A stretch of 64,000 bases of DNA, taken from positions 47,922-111,921 of IMG/VR virus record IMGVR_UViG_3300027763_000037; one strand, given 5' to 3'. Position numbers and translations under genes: made by a program. Each line of letters begins with the position of its first letter. Within the stretch, counting starts at the first letter, position 1. The notes below the pieces were generated by a model. The model made no database searches, was not told the DNA's origin, and worked only from the letters and a program-made list of their open reading frames with translations. This DNA comes from a virus. Below, one piece after another: positions 1 through 10,900 of the stretch.

Positions 1-278
1 CGTTTCATTAATGATGGCATATATTTTTTATGACGATTAACTAAATCAGCAGTCTGCCCTACTGTATATGCTCTTTCTCTTTTATTTTTAAAATCACTAA
101 TTAAACAACTTTCAATTTGATCTTTAGTAATATTATAAACAGACATAATGCCATTAGATTGATTATAATGATGTACCCGAACAAGGCATTTGTTTAAAAA
201 CCATACCTTTTTACTTCCAGGTATTACAGGGAGGAGATTGTACCCTTCGCTCTGAGTTGTTCCTTTTTTAGTAGCCAT
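1..278 (-). CDS. Partial hypothetical protein, possible DNA-binding
   Basis: This minus-strand frame is open from an ATG at 278 to the window edge (92 codons, C-terminus missing). It begins MATKKGTTQSEGYNLLPVIP and later contains DQIESCLISDFKNKRERAYT followed by a VGQTADLVNRHKKYM helix. The start is supported by an AAAGAGGGG ribosome site 3 bases upstream. It overlaps the end of the zinc-protein gene upstream by 55 bases, so the pair is translationally coupled. The VGQTADLVNRHKKYMP segment resembles the helix-turn-helix of excisionase or MerR-like proteins, but that is only a guess; the family is not recognised. Confidence 0.6.
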   Translation of the reverse strand, partial: MATKKGTTQSEGYNLLPVIPGSKKVWFLNKCLVRVHHYNQSNGIMSVYNITKDQIESCLISDFKNKRERAYTVGQTADLVNRHKKYMPSLMK

Positions 279-415
279 TGCCCCTCTTTAGAATTTTGTG
301 GAGGATTAAAAAACTTTCTATTACCACATAGAACGCAATATACCTCAAGATGATTAATTGCACTATATATCCTATCAATAAACATTCTTCCAGAACATTT
401 GTTACATTTGATCAT
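224..415 (-). CDS. Small zinc-ribbon-like protein
   Basis: A 63-residue protein with two CxxC pairs (CNKC at residues 4-7 and CVLC at 27-30) about 20 residues apart, the spacing of a zinc ribbon, then a basic C-terminal tail. The ATG shares its A with the TAA stop of the upstream structural gene (TAATG coupling), so it is the last but one visible gene of the tail operon. Small Cys4 proteins of this kind are common in actinophages and have no known function; DNA or RNA binding is an inference. Confidence 0.7.
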   Translation of the reverse strand: MIKCNKCSGRMFIDRIYSAINHLEVYCVLCGNRKFFNPPQNSKEGQWLLKKEQLRAKGTISSL

Positions 416-852
416 TATGACGGAATGCCAACTGCTATTATATTAATTCCAACCGATACTTCTCCTGCTGAGTTAAACTTTACAACACCCTCTACGCCTG
501 TAGTAGTTATTGCTTTAATTACAACCGTAACATTTTTGCCAGCGGTTGTATCTTTAATTGTTACTGGTGTTGCAGTTACAATTGGTGCATAAGCAAAACC
601 AACTCCAAATGGATATGTCCATGACTTTTCTTCGCCTGCAATGATTGAAGTAGAACTAACGATTTCTTTATACCCTCCAACAATACGGGCTTCTGAGGTT
701 TTTCTACTTTGAGGCCCCGCTGTTGTTGTATCTACAGTGACATATTTGTTTGCTGATGTTGAGGCACTTTTTTGCAACTGAATAATTGCCTGAGCCATAT
801 CATAAATATATGCAACGTCTAATGGCTGTCCTTTATCTGGAACTGATATCAT
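415..852 (-). CDS. Putative minor tail or baseplate protein
   Basis: 145 residues. The N-terminal part (GQPLDVAYIYDMAQAIIQLQ) looks helical and the remainder is Thr/Val-rich beta sequence. It sits at the distal end of the tail/baseplate gene string, 7 bases after the preceding gene, and is coupled by TAATG to the zinc-ribbon gene. Composition and position suggest a small structural or receptor-binding component; no family is recognised. Confidence 0.6.
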   Translation of the reverse strand: MISVPDKGQPLDVAYIYDMAQAIIQLQKSASTSANKYVTVDTTTAGPQSRKTSEARIVGGYKEIVSSTSIIAGEEKSWTYPFGVGFAYAPIVTATPVTIKDTTAGKNVTVVIKAITTTGVEGVVKFNSAGEVSVGINIIAVGIPS

Positions 853-859
853 AATATAA

Positions 860-1336
860 TTATACCAGACTCAAAGGAGTTGTGGACTCAAAGAGAGTTG
901 CTGAAGGATATCTTGTTTTTGGAAAACTTGATGCCTGGATTGCAAGCATTACGCTTGTTTTTCCAGTATCTGGTATTGCTCTAAATTCATTCCCAAAAAC
1001 AGATCTTACAAATTTCCATCCAGTCTCTCCATTATATTTTAAATATATGTCAAATGTTTCAATTCCATTAATATCTTTTGACCAAACTGCAGATATTGTT
1101 TTTTGTTGAACAGGGTCTGATGGAATTTGCGCTGTAAAAGAAACATTAAGACCAATCACTGTATTAGTAATAGGATCTTTTTTTAGATTTACTGGAATAT
1201 TGTATACTGGAGACCAGTGAGAAACTCTATTATTATCATCAGTAATTATTCTATATTTTACTTTGTAGGATCCTGATGCTCCTGCAAAATTTGTTAATTG
1301 GGCTTTTGGAATTATAACTTTTTTAATTTCTGCCAT
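860..1336 (-). CDS. Putative baseplate protein with FN3-like fold
   Basis: 158 residues. Residues ~20-110 alternate short hydrophobic strands and include YKVKYRIITDDNNRVSHWSP and a second strand set around TFDIYLKYNG, which looks like a fibronectin type III-like or related beta-sandwich. The ATG at 1336 overlaps the TAA of the upstream gene (TAATG). Its place in the baseplate string suggests a minor tail or receptor-binding part. The fold is inferred from the strand pattern only. Confidence 0.6.
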   Translation of the reverse strand: MAEIKKVIIPKAQLTNFAGASGSYKVKYRIITDDNNRVSHWSPVYNIPVNLKKDPITNTVIGLNVSFTAQIPSDPVQQKTISAVWSKDINGIETFDIYLKYNGETGWKFVRSVFGNEFRAIPDTGKTSVMLAIQASSFPKTRYPSATLFESTTPLSLV

Positions 1337-2448
1337 TATTGTATTCCAAGTCCAAATCTAAACTCAATATAATTAGTTGTATTTGGTGATTTTATTATCG
1401 GAAGAGATCCTGCATTTTTAATTACAGAGTACCCTGTCATTCCGTATATAGGATTTGCTGTACTTGTATTTTCAATTCTAACACCATCAAGACAGACATA
1501 ATGGTTTGCGCTCACACTGGTATTTTTAAGAACAGATGCATACACTCTGACAGTATCAGCCATAGACCAAGACCACCCAGCGCTTCTTATTGCTGAGGAA
1601 AGCGAACCAGTAAATACTCTATATCTACTTCCAGAAAAAGAGGCATTGTCTAGAATCTGAACTTGAGCAGATTTACCAGAGTTAACGCCAGTTGTACATA
1701 AAAACTCTACAATTATTTTTACTGATGTAGGATTATCCTCAGTATCATCTCCAACTTTATTTATGACAGAATACGCAACTTTAATAAGATCGGATTGAGA
1801 ATAATTGTCAAGGTTTAGAGATGTATTAGATAGTTTAACATAGTCTGATGTATTAGATGTACCCCATTTTGTTTGAGCAGTAGATATCTCAGAAGAGTCT
1901 CCACGAAGTGCAATAAAAGAATTTAAATATCTACATGTTTCTTTTCTTGCAACACGTTTCTCAGTAACAAACACTTTGTTATCTGCATTTGTTCTAAAAA
2001 CTTTGGAAGTTGTTGATATTATATTGTCTCCATCGTCTCCATCTAAAGGTTCTGGAATGTAAGGAATTGCAGAAGTGTTTCCAGAGTATTCCCAGTTTTC
2101 AGAGAATGTATAGAGAATCTTACTATCGTATGCTCCTGCAGTTGTATTTGCTCCAGCAGAGAATACTCCAACCTCTGTTATTTCATATCTTTCTTCTGTT
2201 GGGAGTTCTGCTGTAAACACAATTTTTGAAACTCCGTTTTCAGAGACATACCCTCTTGACGTTATGGGAACACGAAGCATTTCAAAATCTAGTCTTTCTT
2301 TTGCAGCAAAGGCTGTTGCATAGTCAGACAAATTAGCAGAAGCGCCTAATGGTGTTGGGCCACATCCAATAGCAATGTGTGATGCATAGGCAGAAGCCTG
2401 GCCAATCAAATACTTGGCTATAATGTTTTTACCGTTTGTAGTTATCAT
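1336..2448 (-). CDS. Putative minor tail or baseplate protein
   Basis: 370 residues beginning MITTNGKNIIAKYLIGQ, a start style seen in phage tail and baseplate proteins that attach fibres. Residues ~50-110 (SKIVFTAELPTEERYEITEV) resemble baseplate-wedge-like sequence in Gram-positive phages. The C-terminal 200 residues are beta-rich and may form a jelly-roll-like domain. The start overlaps the upstream stop as ATGA. The role is inferred from position after the Tal-like protein. Confidence 0.6.
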   Translation of the reverse strand: MITTNGKNIIAKYLIGQASAYASHIAIGCGPTPLGASANLSDYATAFAAKERLDFEMLRVPITSRGYVSENGVSKIVFTAELPTEERYEITEVGVFSAGANTTAGAYDSKILYTFSENWEYSGNTSAIPYIPEPLDGDDGDNIISTTSKVFRTNADNKVFVTEKRVARKETCRYLNSFIALRGDSSEISTAQTKWGTSNTSDYVKLSNTSLNLDNYSQSDLIKVAYSVINKVGDDTEDNPTSVKIIVEFLCTTGVNSGKSAQVQILDNASFSGSRYRVFTGSLSSAIRSAGWSWSMADTVRVYASVLKNTSVSANHYVCLDGVRIENTSTANPIYGMTGYSVIKNAGSLPIIKSPNTTNYIEFRFGLGIQ

Positions 2449-2942
2449 ATTTCATCCACCTTATATATTGTACCATTATACTGACTTCCTTTTGTCTGAA
2501 TATTAACCTGTACTAACTCGTTTGGTTCCATGTTTATTACGTTGATTACCAAGTCTCCTGTTTCTGGATCAAGGTAAACTATTTCTTTATTAGGCCCTGT
2601 TCCCTCAGAAGGAACATGAGCATCTAATTTAATAGGAAAGTTATCAAAAAACTCTTTTGAAGTATCTTGTAGTCCTAAGATTCTTTGTGGACTGTACTGA
2701 TAAGCAAGCATTGTAATATTTTTTATTGGTCTATACAAAACGTCTTGACCATTAATAATGTCAGATCTTGTAATAGTTATTATTTCTTGTCCACCAATGT
2801 CTTCAAAGATTAGGTCTGTCATTATCTCAATTGGAACAAGTTCAGAACTTTGAATAATTAAATTAGGAGTCGCAACCTTGATGTTTTCTTTGGCAGCAAC
2901 AGTAGACACTGATGCTGGTATGGATGCTACTGGATCTACCAT
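2445..2942 (-). CDS. Hypothetical tail protein
   Basis: 165 residues with a Ser/Ala/Val-rich N-terminus followed by beta-type sequence containing LGLQDTSKEFFDNFPIKLDA and LDPETGDLVINVINMEPNEL. It is coupled at both ends (TAATG with the Tal-like gene upstream, ATGA with the next gene). I do not recognise the family. Strict co-transcription with tail genes argues for a structural or assembly role. Confidence 0.55.
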   Translation of the reverse strand: MVDPVASIPASVSTVAAKENIKVATPNLIIQSSELVPIEIMTDLIFEDIGGQEIITITRSDIINGQDVLYRPIKNITMLAYQYSPQRILGLQDTSKEFFDNFPIKLDAHVPSEGTGPNKEIVYLDPETGDLVINVINMEPNELVQVNIQTKGSQYNGTIYKVDEI

Positions 2943-5900
2943 TACACTACCTCACTTAGATAAATTTCCATACTCGGTCCTTCTGCAGACTTTGAATATG
3001 AAATACTATATACAACAAATTTTTTACCATTAGTTCCAGAATAATCCAAATCTCCCTCATAATAATCAACCTCAGCAATGTCTCCTAATTGAATTGTAGG
3101 ATTAGCAAAAATCTTTAGACCGATAGACTTTCTTGGTTTAATAATCTTTTGTGTTAACCAAGACATAAGATAGTTTGCTTCATCTTTTGATTGAATATAT
3201 GGAGTGTCAAGGCTAAAATCTTTTTTACCATGAGTCATTCTACTAATCTTAATTTCTTCATACTCTCTTAAAACTTTATTTGGATATGAAACTAGGGTAT
3301 CTCCAGAATATTGTGGCTTAGAAAAATCACTATTCTTTGAATAATATTCATCAACACTTATAGACTCATCTGTTTCTTGGGTAAATGTAACGCCCTGAAT
3401 TCTTAAATAGTTTCCAGATGCCGCATCAAGAGTGATTGCCTTATCTGTTGCATTAAAGATTATAAACTCTGCACCATATGCACCTGCTCTAAACCCAGAT
3501 ACTGCGTATCCCTTTATAGAGTTAAATGTTGGAGATAACTGTGCATAGATTGCTGGATATGCTTTTTCGTATTTAATCTTAAATACTGATGCCTCTCTCA
3601 TTATTGTGCCAAACTCTTCAAAATATAAATTGCTTTGAGGCGGTTCATAAGAACTTATACCAGTTAGATATGTAGACTGTATGATTCCACTCATTGCATA
3701 CTTTCTCATAGACTCGCTGGCATTGACTTCGCTATCTTCATCAAATACCGTCGCTGTTGGAGTGTTTAAGATATACTTACTATTTTGCCCATAGTTAGCA
3801 CCAATAGCATAAATATTTTCAAACATAACACGAGAAGATCCTCTGGTAAAAAGAGCCATATTATTAAACACTGGCAAAGGATCTTTGTCTATTACACTTG
3901 CAACAAATTGATTGTTTAGATAAATATAAAATTTTCTTTCATTTCCAATATTTTCGTATTCTATAGATATGTCATATACTGTTGGAGTTTTTTCTGCTGC
4001 CATGCGGTATTGACCAGTAAACTTGCCATCATCAACAACAATGTTTGCAAGTCCAGCATATAGTTTTTCTGGAATTGCTGCTGAAGATGCTGAGTCTTTC
4101 TTAACCTTATAAAAAATAACATTGTTAACATCTTGAGACTTTGTTTTATCAATTGTAGTTTTTCCAAGTGCTATAAGTTCCAGAAAATATCCATTGTTTG
4201 TTTCTGGATTAACCATTATGCCAAGTCCACCTGATCCACCCACAATATTAACATCTTTGTCTGGAGTTGTTCCAGGAATTAAATAATAAGATGTTGCTCC
4301 AACTGCTGTTTGTCCACGATCAGCATTGTTCTCTATCTTTCCAACTATTCTCATTCTAGTTCCAAAATGCGTAAACTTATTTGTCATTGGCTTATAAACA
4401 TAAGATATGAAATCAAGAGGTGCTTCTGATGTTTTAAATGATGGTCCAGCCATGATCAATGCTGAAGACTGAATTGTTCCAGTGCTTGTTGATTGCATGT
4501 TTGCAACATCTGCTTCTTTGTAATACTGTGTTGAAAGAAAGTTTTTTATTACACCATTTCTTGTTGTATTTTTTGCTAAATCAGGTGTGACACCTGCTGC
4601 GCCTACTTCTGTTTCTGGTGCTGTTAGACCTGATTGAAACAGATACTTGGATTGCATAGTGCATCCTCTTACATTGTTATTATCTGACCAATAAGGAGAT
4701 AGGCCTGCAAAGTGTGAAGTAATTGTTGTATTGAACTGTCCTCTTCCATGCTTTGCTACAGGACCATTTTGTAAATATTCTTTTCCATTTAACTCAATAT
4801 AGTTTGGCTCTGCATATATTCTAACTAATCCTGTTGGGAATATTGATCCACCAAACTTAAGTTTAGAAAAATAATTTTGATATTCCTGAACATTAGTTAT
4901 CCAAACATTTCCATATCCAGATACGGAAAATTCAACAGCATCAAACTTGATGACTTCTCCATTTGAATAAAAATATCCATTATATCTTGCAAGCCAATAT
5001 ATTCCTTCGCCAAAGTTCATTGTGTTATTAACAACTTTATTTCCAGCAACATATGGAATAGCATCTGTTAAATTTGAGTTTAACGGAATTGCGCTTAGAA
5101 CATAATCAGACATTTCTGAAACTTGATTGTTTACAGACTTTGTTGTCTCTGTTCCAGAAACCTCCCAGAGAAGTACTGGTTTATAAACCCAGGTCTTTTC
5201 ATTATCAACAAGGCTTGCTTGTTTAATACTTCCAAATGTTTTTTGAATATATCTAGATGTAAAGTTAATCTTTCCATCATTATAGACCTGATTATCTTCT
5301 GATGTTATCTCAATAATATTTGATAGTGCAGTAGAAGTAGACATATTCTTAATTCCATTATTTTCAATAAGATCATTTGTTCCTAAGAACTTTACATCTG
5401 TTGCTCTTTCATTATTAGAAGGCATAAAATAATTTTTGCTCATCATTACAAAGTTGTTATATTCATCAAAGAACATTGCTGTTTGTGTTGATATTGCTAT
5501 GTCTTGCAAAACTTCTGCAATTGTCTTGTTCGAGTTAGAAAAGAAAAATGGAATAACTGACTCAGTCTCGCCAGGTAGCCTTTTAAATACGTAGTTTGAA
5601 AAACCAGCATAGTCTAATAGCATGCACACGGCAGTGCTGACTGATACATTTGGAAGAAGAAGTTCTGGTGCTGTAACTGATTCAAAATAAAAAAACATAT
5701 CTCTTAACGATAAAGAAACAGTTCTTTCGGAAATATTGTTTGTTGGGAATCCCTCAGAGTACATTGTCTTTAATGGAACAAAATAATCGTATCCATCAAC
5801 ATCAACAGTAATGTCATAAAATTTAATCTGTATATTCCTTGTTATATATTTACTAATAATACTCTTAAGATTGTTTGGGTTAAATGCAGAATCATGGTCA

Positions 5901-7255
5901 AACATATTTAGAGTTCCAGTTGAAGCAAGCAGTTGGCCCACTGGTAAACCACTTATGCCTAAATCTGATGCTGACTTTGCAATAGAAAAATCTAATGTTT
6001 TGTCTGAAAGATTTACACAAAGTCTTGGAGATATTTCAATTAAGTCAAAAGATGCTTGCGGAGTATTCATAGACTCGATGACTATTCTTATTCCTTTAAT
6101 ATAGTCAAACTCACGATACCTATTTCTAAGATTTACTTGATCATAAAATTTTACTGGGTCTGTAAGGTCTGTCACAAAGTTAGTCACACGGTCAATAGTT
6201 TCTTCTTCTAACTGCCAAGCGTACTCTGGTTTGAAGGTTGCATATTGCCCACCATTAAGCCCTCCCTGTTGCCATATATAAAATGTTCCTACTTCTGTAC
6301 TTGATGGCTGGATCAAGTAAGCATATCCATGTATATTTTTTTCTGGTAAAAATGATGCGTCTGAATAAGTCTCTGCAAAGATAAAGGATGATCTGTATGA
6401 GTCTGGAATCTTAAGGCCGTAGGACAGTTCTACATATCCATCATGTTTTATTACTGCTGTTCCATCTCTTCTTGTTGTTCCTTCATTAAATGAATACAAG
6501 TCTGTCCAGGTTCCATTTTGAAGCCCCTGAATTTTCCATCTTTTTGGAGTCTTGCTTTTTGAATCTCCGTAAAATGGATCTGAAAATGTTGAGTCATTTG
6601 AAGAAAAAGTTCCAAGATCAACATTTCCAACATGTGTTTGCATTTTTACTACAACTCTATTTGCTGGCACATCTTCTTTATATACAATAAATGGGCAAGC
6701 ATCTTCAATAGGATAGGCTGAGTCTATTGTAGAAGATGATATTCCATATTCTACACCATCTTCTGTTCTGTATGAAGACCAGTATTTAAATAGGTCATCT
6801 TTGTGGCCCATATAGTATCTTGGTCTTCTTGCCATATCTATATTAGAATGATGTAAATATTTGCCACGAAGAAATAAAGATTTGTTAATTCCAGACCTAG
6901 GTCTAAATTTTGAGAAACAATCTTCTAATGAATAAAGCATTCCAATTTTTTCTTTTTTTGTAGAAAGGGTAAAAGGATTTTCTGAATCATCAAACCCTCC
7001 GTCAATTACAACATCTGCATCAGTTGCATTTGTATAATATTTTACTGCAGAAGAAGAGGTTCCAGAATCGTATGGATCATAAGATCCTGGTAAATTTTTA
7101 TATGGAGAATTTTCTTGCTTTGGTCTATATCGATAATTTCCAATTCTTGAAATATTTTCTGGAATATTCATATTCCATTCAGCAATGATTGCAGACTGTG
7201 TTCTTATTACAGAAGACTCTTGAAGATGTTTCTGCAGTTCTGGATTTTCAAACAT
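2942..7255 (-). CDS. Tail-associated (Tal-like) large minor tail protein
   Basis: 1,437 residues, the first large gene after the Dit-like gene, which is the usual place of the tail-tip hub/Tal protein. The N-terminal ~450 residues are beta-rich. Around residues 420-560 the sequence (TLNMFDHDSAFNPNN, then a disc-like beta region) fits the hub domains of siphophage tail tips. Around residues 1000-1150 there is a concanavalin-like segment with FYIYLNNQFVASV near its end, a pattern of LamG-type carbohydrate-binding domains. Residues near the C-terminus (ANPTIQLGDIAEVDYY) resemble the T4 gp27-like hub end. It is coupled by TAATG on both sides. Hub assignment comes from position and size; the lectin-like part is inferred. 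Confidence 0.65.
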   Translation of the reverse strand: MFENPELQKHLQESSVIRTQSAIIAEWNMNIPENISRIGNYRYRPKQENSPYKNLPGSYDPYDSGTSSSAVKYYTNATDADVVIDGGFDDSENPFTLSTKKEKIGMLYSLEDCFSKFRPRSGINKSLFLRGKYLHHSNIDMARRPRYYMGHKDDLFKYWSSYRTEDGVEYGISSSTIDSAYPIEDACPFIVYKEDVPANRVVVKMQTHVGNVDLGTFSSNDSTFSDPFYGDSKSKTPKRWKIQGLQNGTWTDLYSFNEGTTRRDGTAVIKHDGYVELSYGLKIPDSYRSSFIFAETYSDASFLPEKNIHGYAYLIQPSSTEVGTFYIWQQGGLNGGQYATFKPEYAWQLEEETIDRVTNFVTDLTDPVKFYDQVNLRNRYREFDYIKGIRIVIESMNTPQASFDLIEISPRLCVNLSDKTLDFSIAKSASDLGISGLPVGQLLASTGTLNMFDHDSAFNPNNLKSIISKYITRNIQIKFYDITVDVDGYDYFVPLKTMYSEGFPTNNISERTVSLSLRDMFFYFESVTAPELLLPNVSVSTAVCMLLDYAGFSNYVFKRLPGETESVIPFFFSNSNKTIAEVLQDIAISTQTAMFFDEYNNFVMMSKNYFMPSNNERATDVKFLGTNDLIENNGIKNMSTSTALSNIIEITSEDNQVYNDGKINFTSRYIQKTFGSIKQASLVDNEKTWVYKPVLLWEVSGTETTKSVNNQVSEMSDYVLSAIPLNSNLTDAIPYVAGNKVVNNTMNFGEGIYWLARYNGYFYSNGEVIKFDAVEFSVSGYGNVWITNVQEYQNYFSKLKFGGSIFPTGLVRIYAEPNYIELNGKEYLQNGPVAKHGRGQFNTTITSHFAGLSPYWSDNNNVRGCTMQSKYLFQSGLTAPETEVGAAGVTPDLAKNTTRNGVIKNFLSTQYYKEADVANMQSTSTGTIQSSALIMAGPSFKTSEAPLDFISYVYKPMTNKFTHFGTRMRIVGKIENNADRGQTAVGATSYYLIPGTTPDKDVNIVGGSGGLGIMVNPETNNGYFLELIALGKTTIDKTKSQDVNNVIFYKVKKDSASSAAIPEKLYAGLANIVVDDGKFTGQYRMAAEKTPTVYDISIEYENIGNERKFYIYLNNQFVASVIDKDPLPVFNNMALFTRGSSRVMFENIYAIGANYGQNSKYILNTPTATVFDEDSEVNASESMRKYAMSGIIQSTYLTGISSYEPPQSNLYFEEFGTIMREASVFKIKYEKAYPAIYAQLSPTFNSIKGYAVSGFRAGAYGAEFIIFNATDKAITLDAASGNYLRIQGVTFTQETDESISVDEYYSKNSDFSKPQYSGDTLVSYPNKVLREYEEIKISRMTHGKKDFSLDTPYIQSKDEANYLMSWLTQKIIKPRKSIGLKIFANPTIQLGDIAEVDYYEGDLDYSGTNGKKFVVYSISYSKSAEGPSMEIYLSEVV

Positions 7256-7917
7256 TATACTTCTTCCAATGTAACAGATACATTCCAGTAGTCAAAGTTT
7301 TTTCCACGCTTTTCTACTGTGTAAGAAAAATCTGAAAAAAACATTTCAACTAGTTGGCTATATTGTGGTAAGTGTGCATATTTATTTATGCTTGGCTGAC
7401 CAACATTGTTAAAGTTAGAGTACTTGTCATATGCTAAGAATACCCAGAAAGATCCTTTATGGTTATCATACCAATCAAGCATTTCAACTCCACCTGCACC
7501 AGCATCAGTTGTAAACTGTAGTGGCTGATCTTTATTTCCAACTAGATCAGTAGTAGCCAAACCAGTAGTTATATTAAAGTCTGGAGAATCTAAGAATGAT
7601 CTTGAAGGTATCATGTTCCAAGATGTAGATATAGTTAATTTGTCTGCAATATGATAAGACCTTGTTCTTCCATTTATCATTCTTTCTTTCTTTTCAATTC
7701 TTGTTGTTTTAAAATCTATTGGGCCTCTATTATCATCTGTCAATATTAAAAAGTTATCATACTGGCGTGAGTCTGTTACATCTCCATGCAAGGAGTCTAC
7801 CTCTAGGCCATTTGGAATATAAACTCCATTGCTTAGGGTTCCAGAATTCTCTGACCATAGCATAGCCTGTGGTCTGTTGTAGTACTTTCTGCCTAGCATA
7901 TAGGATGATGATGCCAT
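7255..7917 (-). CDS. Putative distal tail protein (Dit-like)
   Basis: 220 residues directly downstream of the tape measure and upstream of the Tal-like gene, the canonical Dit position. The sequence is beta-rich with features such as FWVFLAYDKYSNF and a final strand pair FDYWNVSVTLEEV, as seen in the N-terminal ring domain of Dit proteins. The start overlaps the tape measure stop as TAATG. Dit forms the hexameric ring joining the tail tube to the tip; the function here rests on synteny. Confidence 0.6.
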   Translation of the reverse strand: MASSSYMLGRKYYNRPQAMLWSENSGTLSNGVYIPNGLEVDSLHGDVTDSRQYDNFLILTDDNRGPIDFKTTRIEKKERMINGRTRSYHIADKLTISTSWNMIPSRSFLDSPDFNITTGLATTDLVGNKDQPLQFTTDAGAGGVEMLDWYDNHKGSFWVFLAYDKYSNFNNVGQPSINKYAHLPQYSQLVEMFFSDFSYTVEKRGKNFDYWNVSVTLEEV

Positions 7918-10900
7918 TATAATCTATTCCCCCGAATTTTCTGTGCATCAATGCCCTTTATCTGAGCAATGACTGTCTTTGCAATTTCATCTGGATTTGA
8001 GTCAGATTTAACATTTACATTGATGCTATAATTATACACTGAATCCCCAATAGAATCTCCATTATTTATTGCCTTCATTCTATCAACTCCATAAGAATCA
8101 ACGGCATATTTACTCATTACAAACTCTCCTGGGGTTAGCATTGCTGGGACAGTGTCTGTTCCTACTGAGAATCCACCATTTAGGAATCTTGCAACATCAA
8201 TAAATCCACCACTTGAGAGTTTTACTGGTCTACCTTTTGGATACTTTGCAGTAATTCTATTCATTGCTGCATTTGCTAGGCCATTATCTCCATCGGCACG
8301 GAGTCTTGCTACTCCTGCCATAAGAGCATCGTAATCCGCTTGGGCTGCTGCAAGAGCATTTGCTGCTGCTTCTGCATTTGCTGCTGAAGTTGCTGCAACT
8401 GCATTTGCTCTCATGTTTGCTTCTGCTGCAGAATCTGTGCTGCCATTTGTGTCTTCCCCAGCATATCCCTTAACCCAACCATTGGTATCGCTCCAGCCAT
8501 AATCTCCTACAGGCTTGGTTGGCTTCTTCCATCCACCTTTACCGTCAGAAATCCATGCTTTGCCAGGCTGTGGTGTTGGCGTGTCAGTTGGTGTTGGTGT
8601 AGGGGCTGTAACAGTTGTTGTAGTAGCCACTGTGTTAACATAAACAGTCTTATATTCTTTTGTAAATATTTCAATAGTTTTCGAAGATGGTAAAAGATTA
8701 ATGTCTCTAAGAATATCTGCCATAGACTTTGCGCCCTTTGCAGTAGACTCTGCAATTGCTGCGATAGCGTCCTTCATTCTCTTTTCCATAGCCTCAGCAG
8801 TTGCTTCTGCTGCTAATTGAATTCTTTCCCAATCATCTGCTGTAAGTCCAGCAAAAGTTTCTACATCATCAAGTTCTGCATTGATGGCAATAAGCGCTGC
8901 TTCTTGTATAGCAAGAGATGCATCTTGTTCTGCCAATGCTGTTACAATTGCTTGCTGTGCATCCATTTCTGCCTGGACTGCTTTAAGTTCCGCTTCTTTT
9001 GCTAACTTTGCTGCTGCGATTGCTGCCTGACGGGCAGGTTCAAGGTCATCTTGCTCTTTTCTTAGTTTGGCAAGTCCATTTTCAAGATCTAATTTTTCTT
9101 TTGCTATTGCCTGTTCTAGTATAAGTCTTTGTGGATTATTTTCTAATGCATAAATTTGTTCTGAAATAACGTATTGCTCTTCAAGAATTTGGCTTCTTGT
9201 TTTTCCATCTTTGTTTGTTAGAGCATTAACATCATTTTCTCTTGACTGATTAAGTCCGTCCATCTGTGCATTACCAAAGTCTGCAGCATTAGCAGAACGA
9301 ATATCTTGAACGGCTGCTGCTGCAGCAGAAATATCTCCAGATGATAAAGCGTCTGCCAAACCTAGTTGTTGTTGCTGCTCTCTTGATATTCTTTCGTTAA
9401 TAGATAATACATTTTGTAATGCTTCTGCTTGAAGGTCGTACTTTTTATTTATGTCTTCTGCTGCTTTATCGATTAAAGATAGGTCATGGCTAAGAACATT
9501 TGACTGATCTTGATATTTTTTAATTGGGTCATCAAAGTCTTTCTTTATTTGATCTTCTTTATCAGAGATAGACTTGTCAGCGTCTTTCTGAAGTTTGTTA
9601 ATTCTGTCTTGCACATCTTTTTCTTTATCATCATATTCTTTATTAACTGCATCAACAGCATCATTCATAGACTTACTAATGTTATCAAACTTTGTTTGGA
9701 TCTGTGCCATATTTGCATTAGCAACATTCATTTGTGAGGCAACTAAAGATCTTTCTTTTCCAACACTTGCCTGTGTTTTATTTCCAAGCAATTTAGTTAA
9801 CGATTCTGATGTATAAGCCTTTTTTGTTGCAGGGTCAATCATCTTTGCTGCTACATTTGCTATAGCCTTTGCTCCAACGTTTTCTCCACCGTATGTAGTT
9901 CCATCTGGCCTTGTACCCTTTTCACTTACGTAGGCTCCAAGTTCTGATCCAGTCATTCGTGATCTTAGTCTTGATTTTATTCCAAGGGCTTCTTGAGCAG
10001 CAGATGCACCACCCATAATAATTTCTGATACTGTTTTTGTAATGTTTACCTTAATATCTGAATTCTTTTTAATTTCATTTAAAGAATCAACTACATCTTG
10101 TAGTGATGCATTTGCACCAGCAGTCTTATTTTTAACTGCATCCATTGCTGCAAGTAGGGTGCTGAGTTGTTCTGGATCTCCAAGGGCATCTGTCATTGCT
10201 CCTTCTGATATTCCACGAGACAAACCAGATGATGCAAGAAATGCCTGAAGTTCTTGTCTTCTTGCCATATCTGCATTTTCTTGTCTTGCTCTTGCTCCTT
10301 GAGAAACTATGTTGTTAATCTTGTCTCTTGTGTCTGCTTGAACAGCAAGAGCATTGTTAATCTTGAGTTCTTCGTCTGTAATTTGACCTGTTGCAATTGC
10401 AGTTGTGTATGCCTCATCACTTAATACTCTTTGGATTTGAGTATTAGTCATTCCCAGTGCCGCTAATTTCTTCATAACAATTGACTGCTGATCAAAGTTT
10501 CTGATTGTCTGAATTTGTGCTACATTGAAGTCACCAATAATTGCTTTGTTAAATCCAGCCGCAACTTCTTTTCCAGCCTTATTTAGGACAAGATCTCCAA
10601 CCTTAGCGCCATCCTTTAATAATTTTTTACCTTTAGGATCGTTTGGATCAATTACTCTGCCTTTATTCTTGCCACTCTTAACCTTTTTAGTTGCAACCTT
10701 GCCATATTTAGCCTGCTCTGTTTTGTCAAGACCAGTAAACCAGTCAATGAACTGTCCATTATAACCTTTAGTAGGATCTGTTGCCTGAGTAGGCTTGCCA
10801 GATTTCATACCCATTAGTTGTTGTTGTATACCGTTAAATTTATTACCAATTTGTCCACCAGACACAGCCTTAAACAAAGCCTTAATTCCACCTTCAGCAT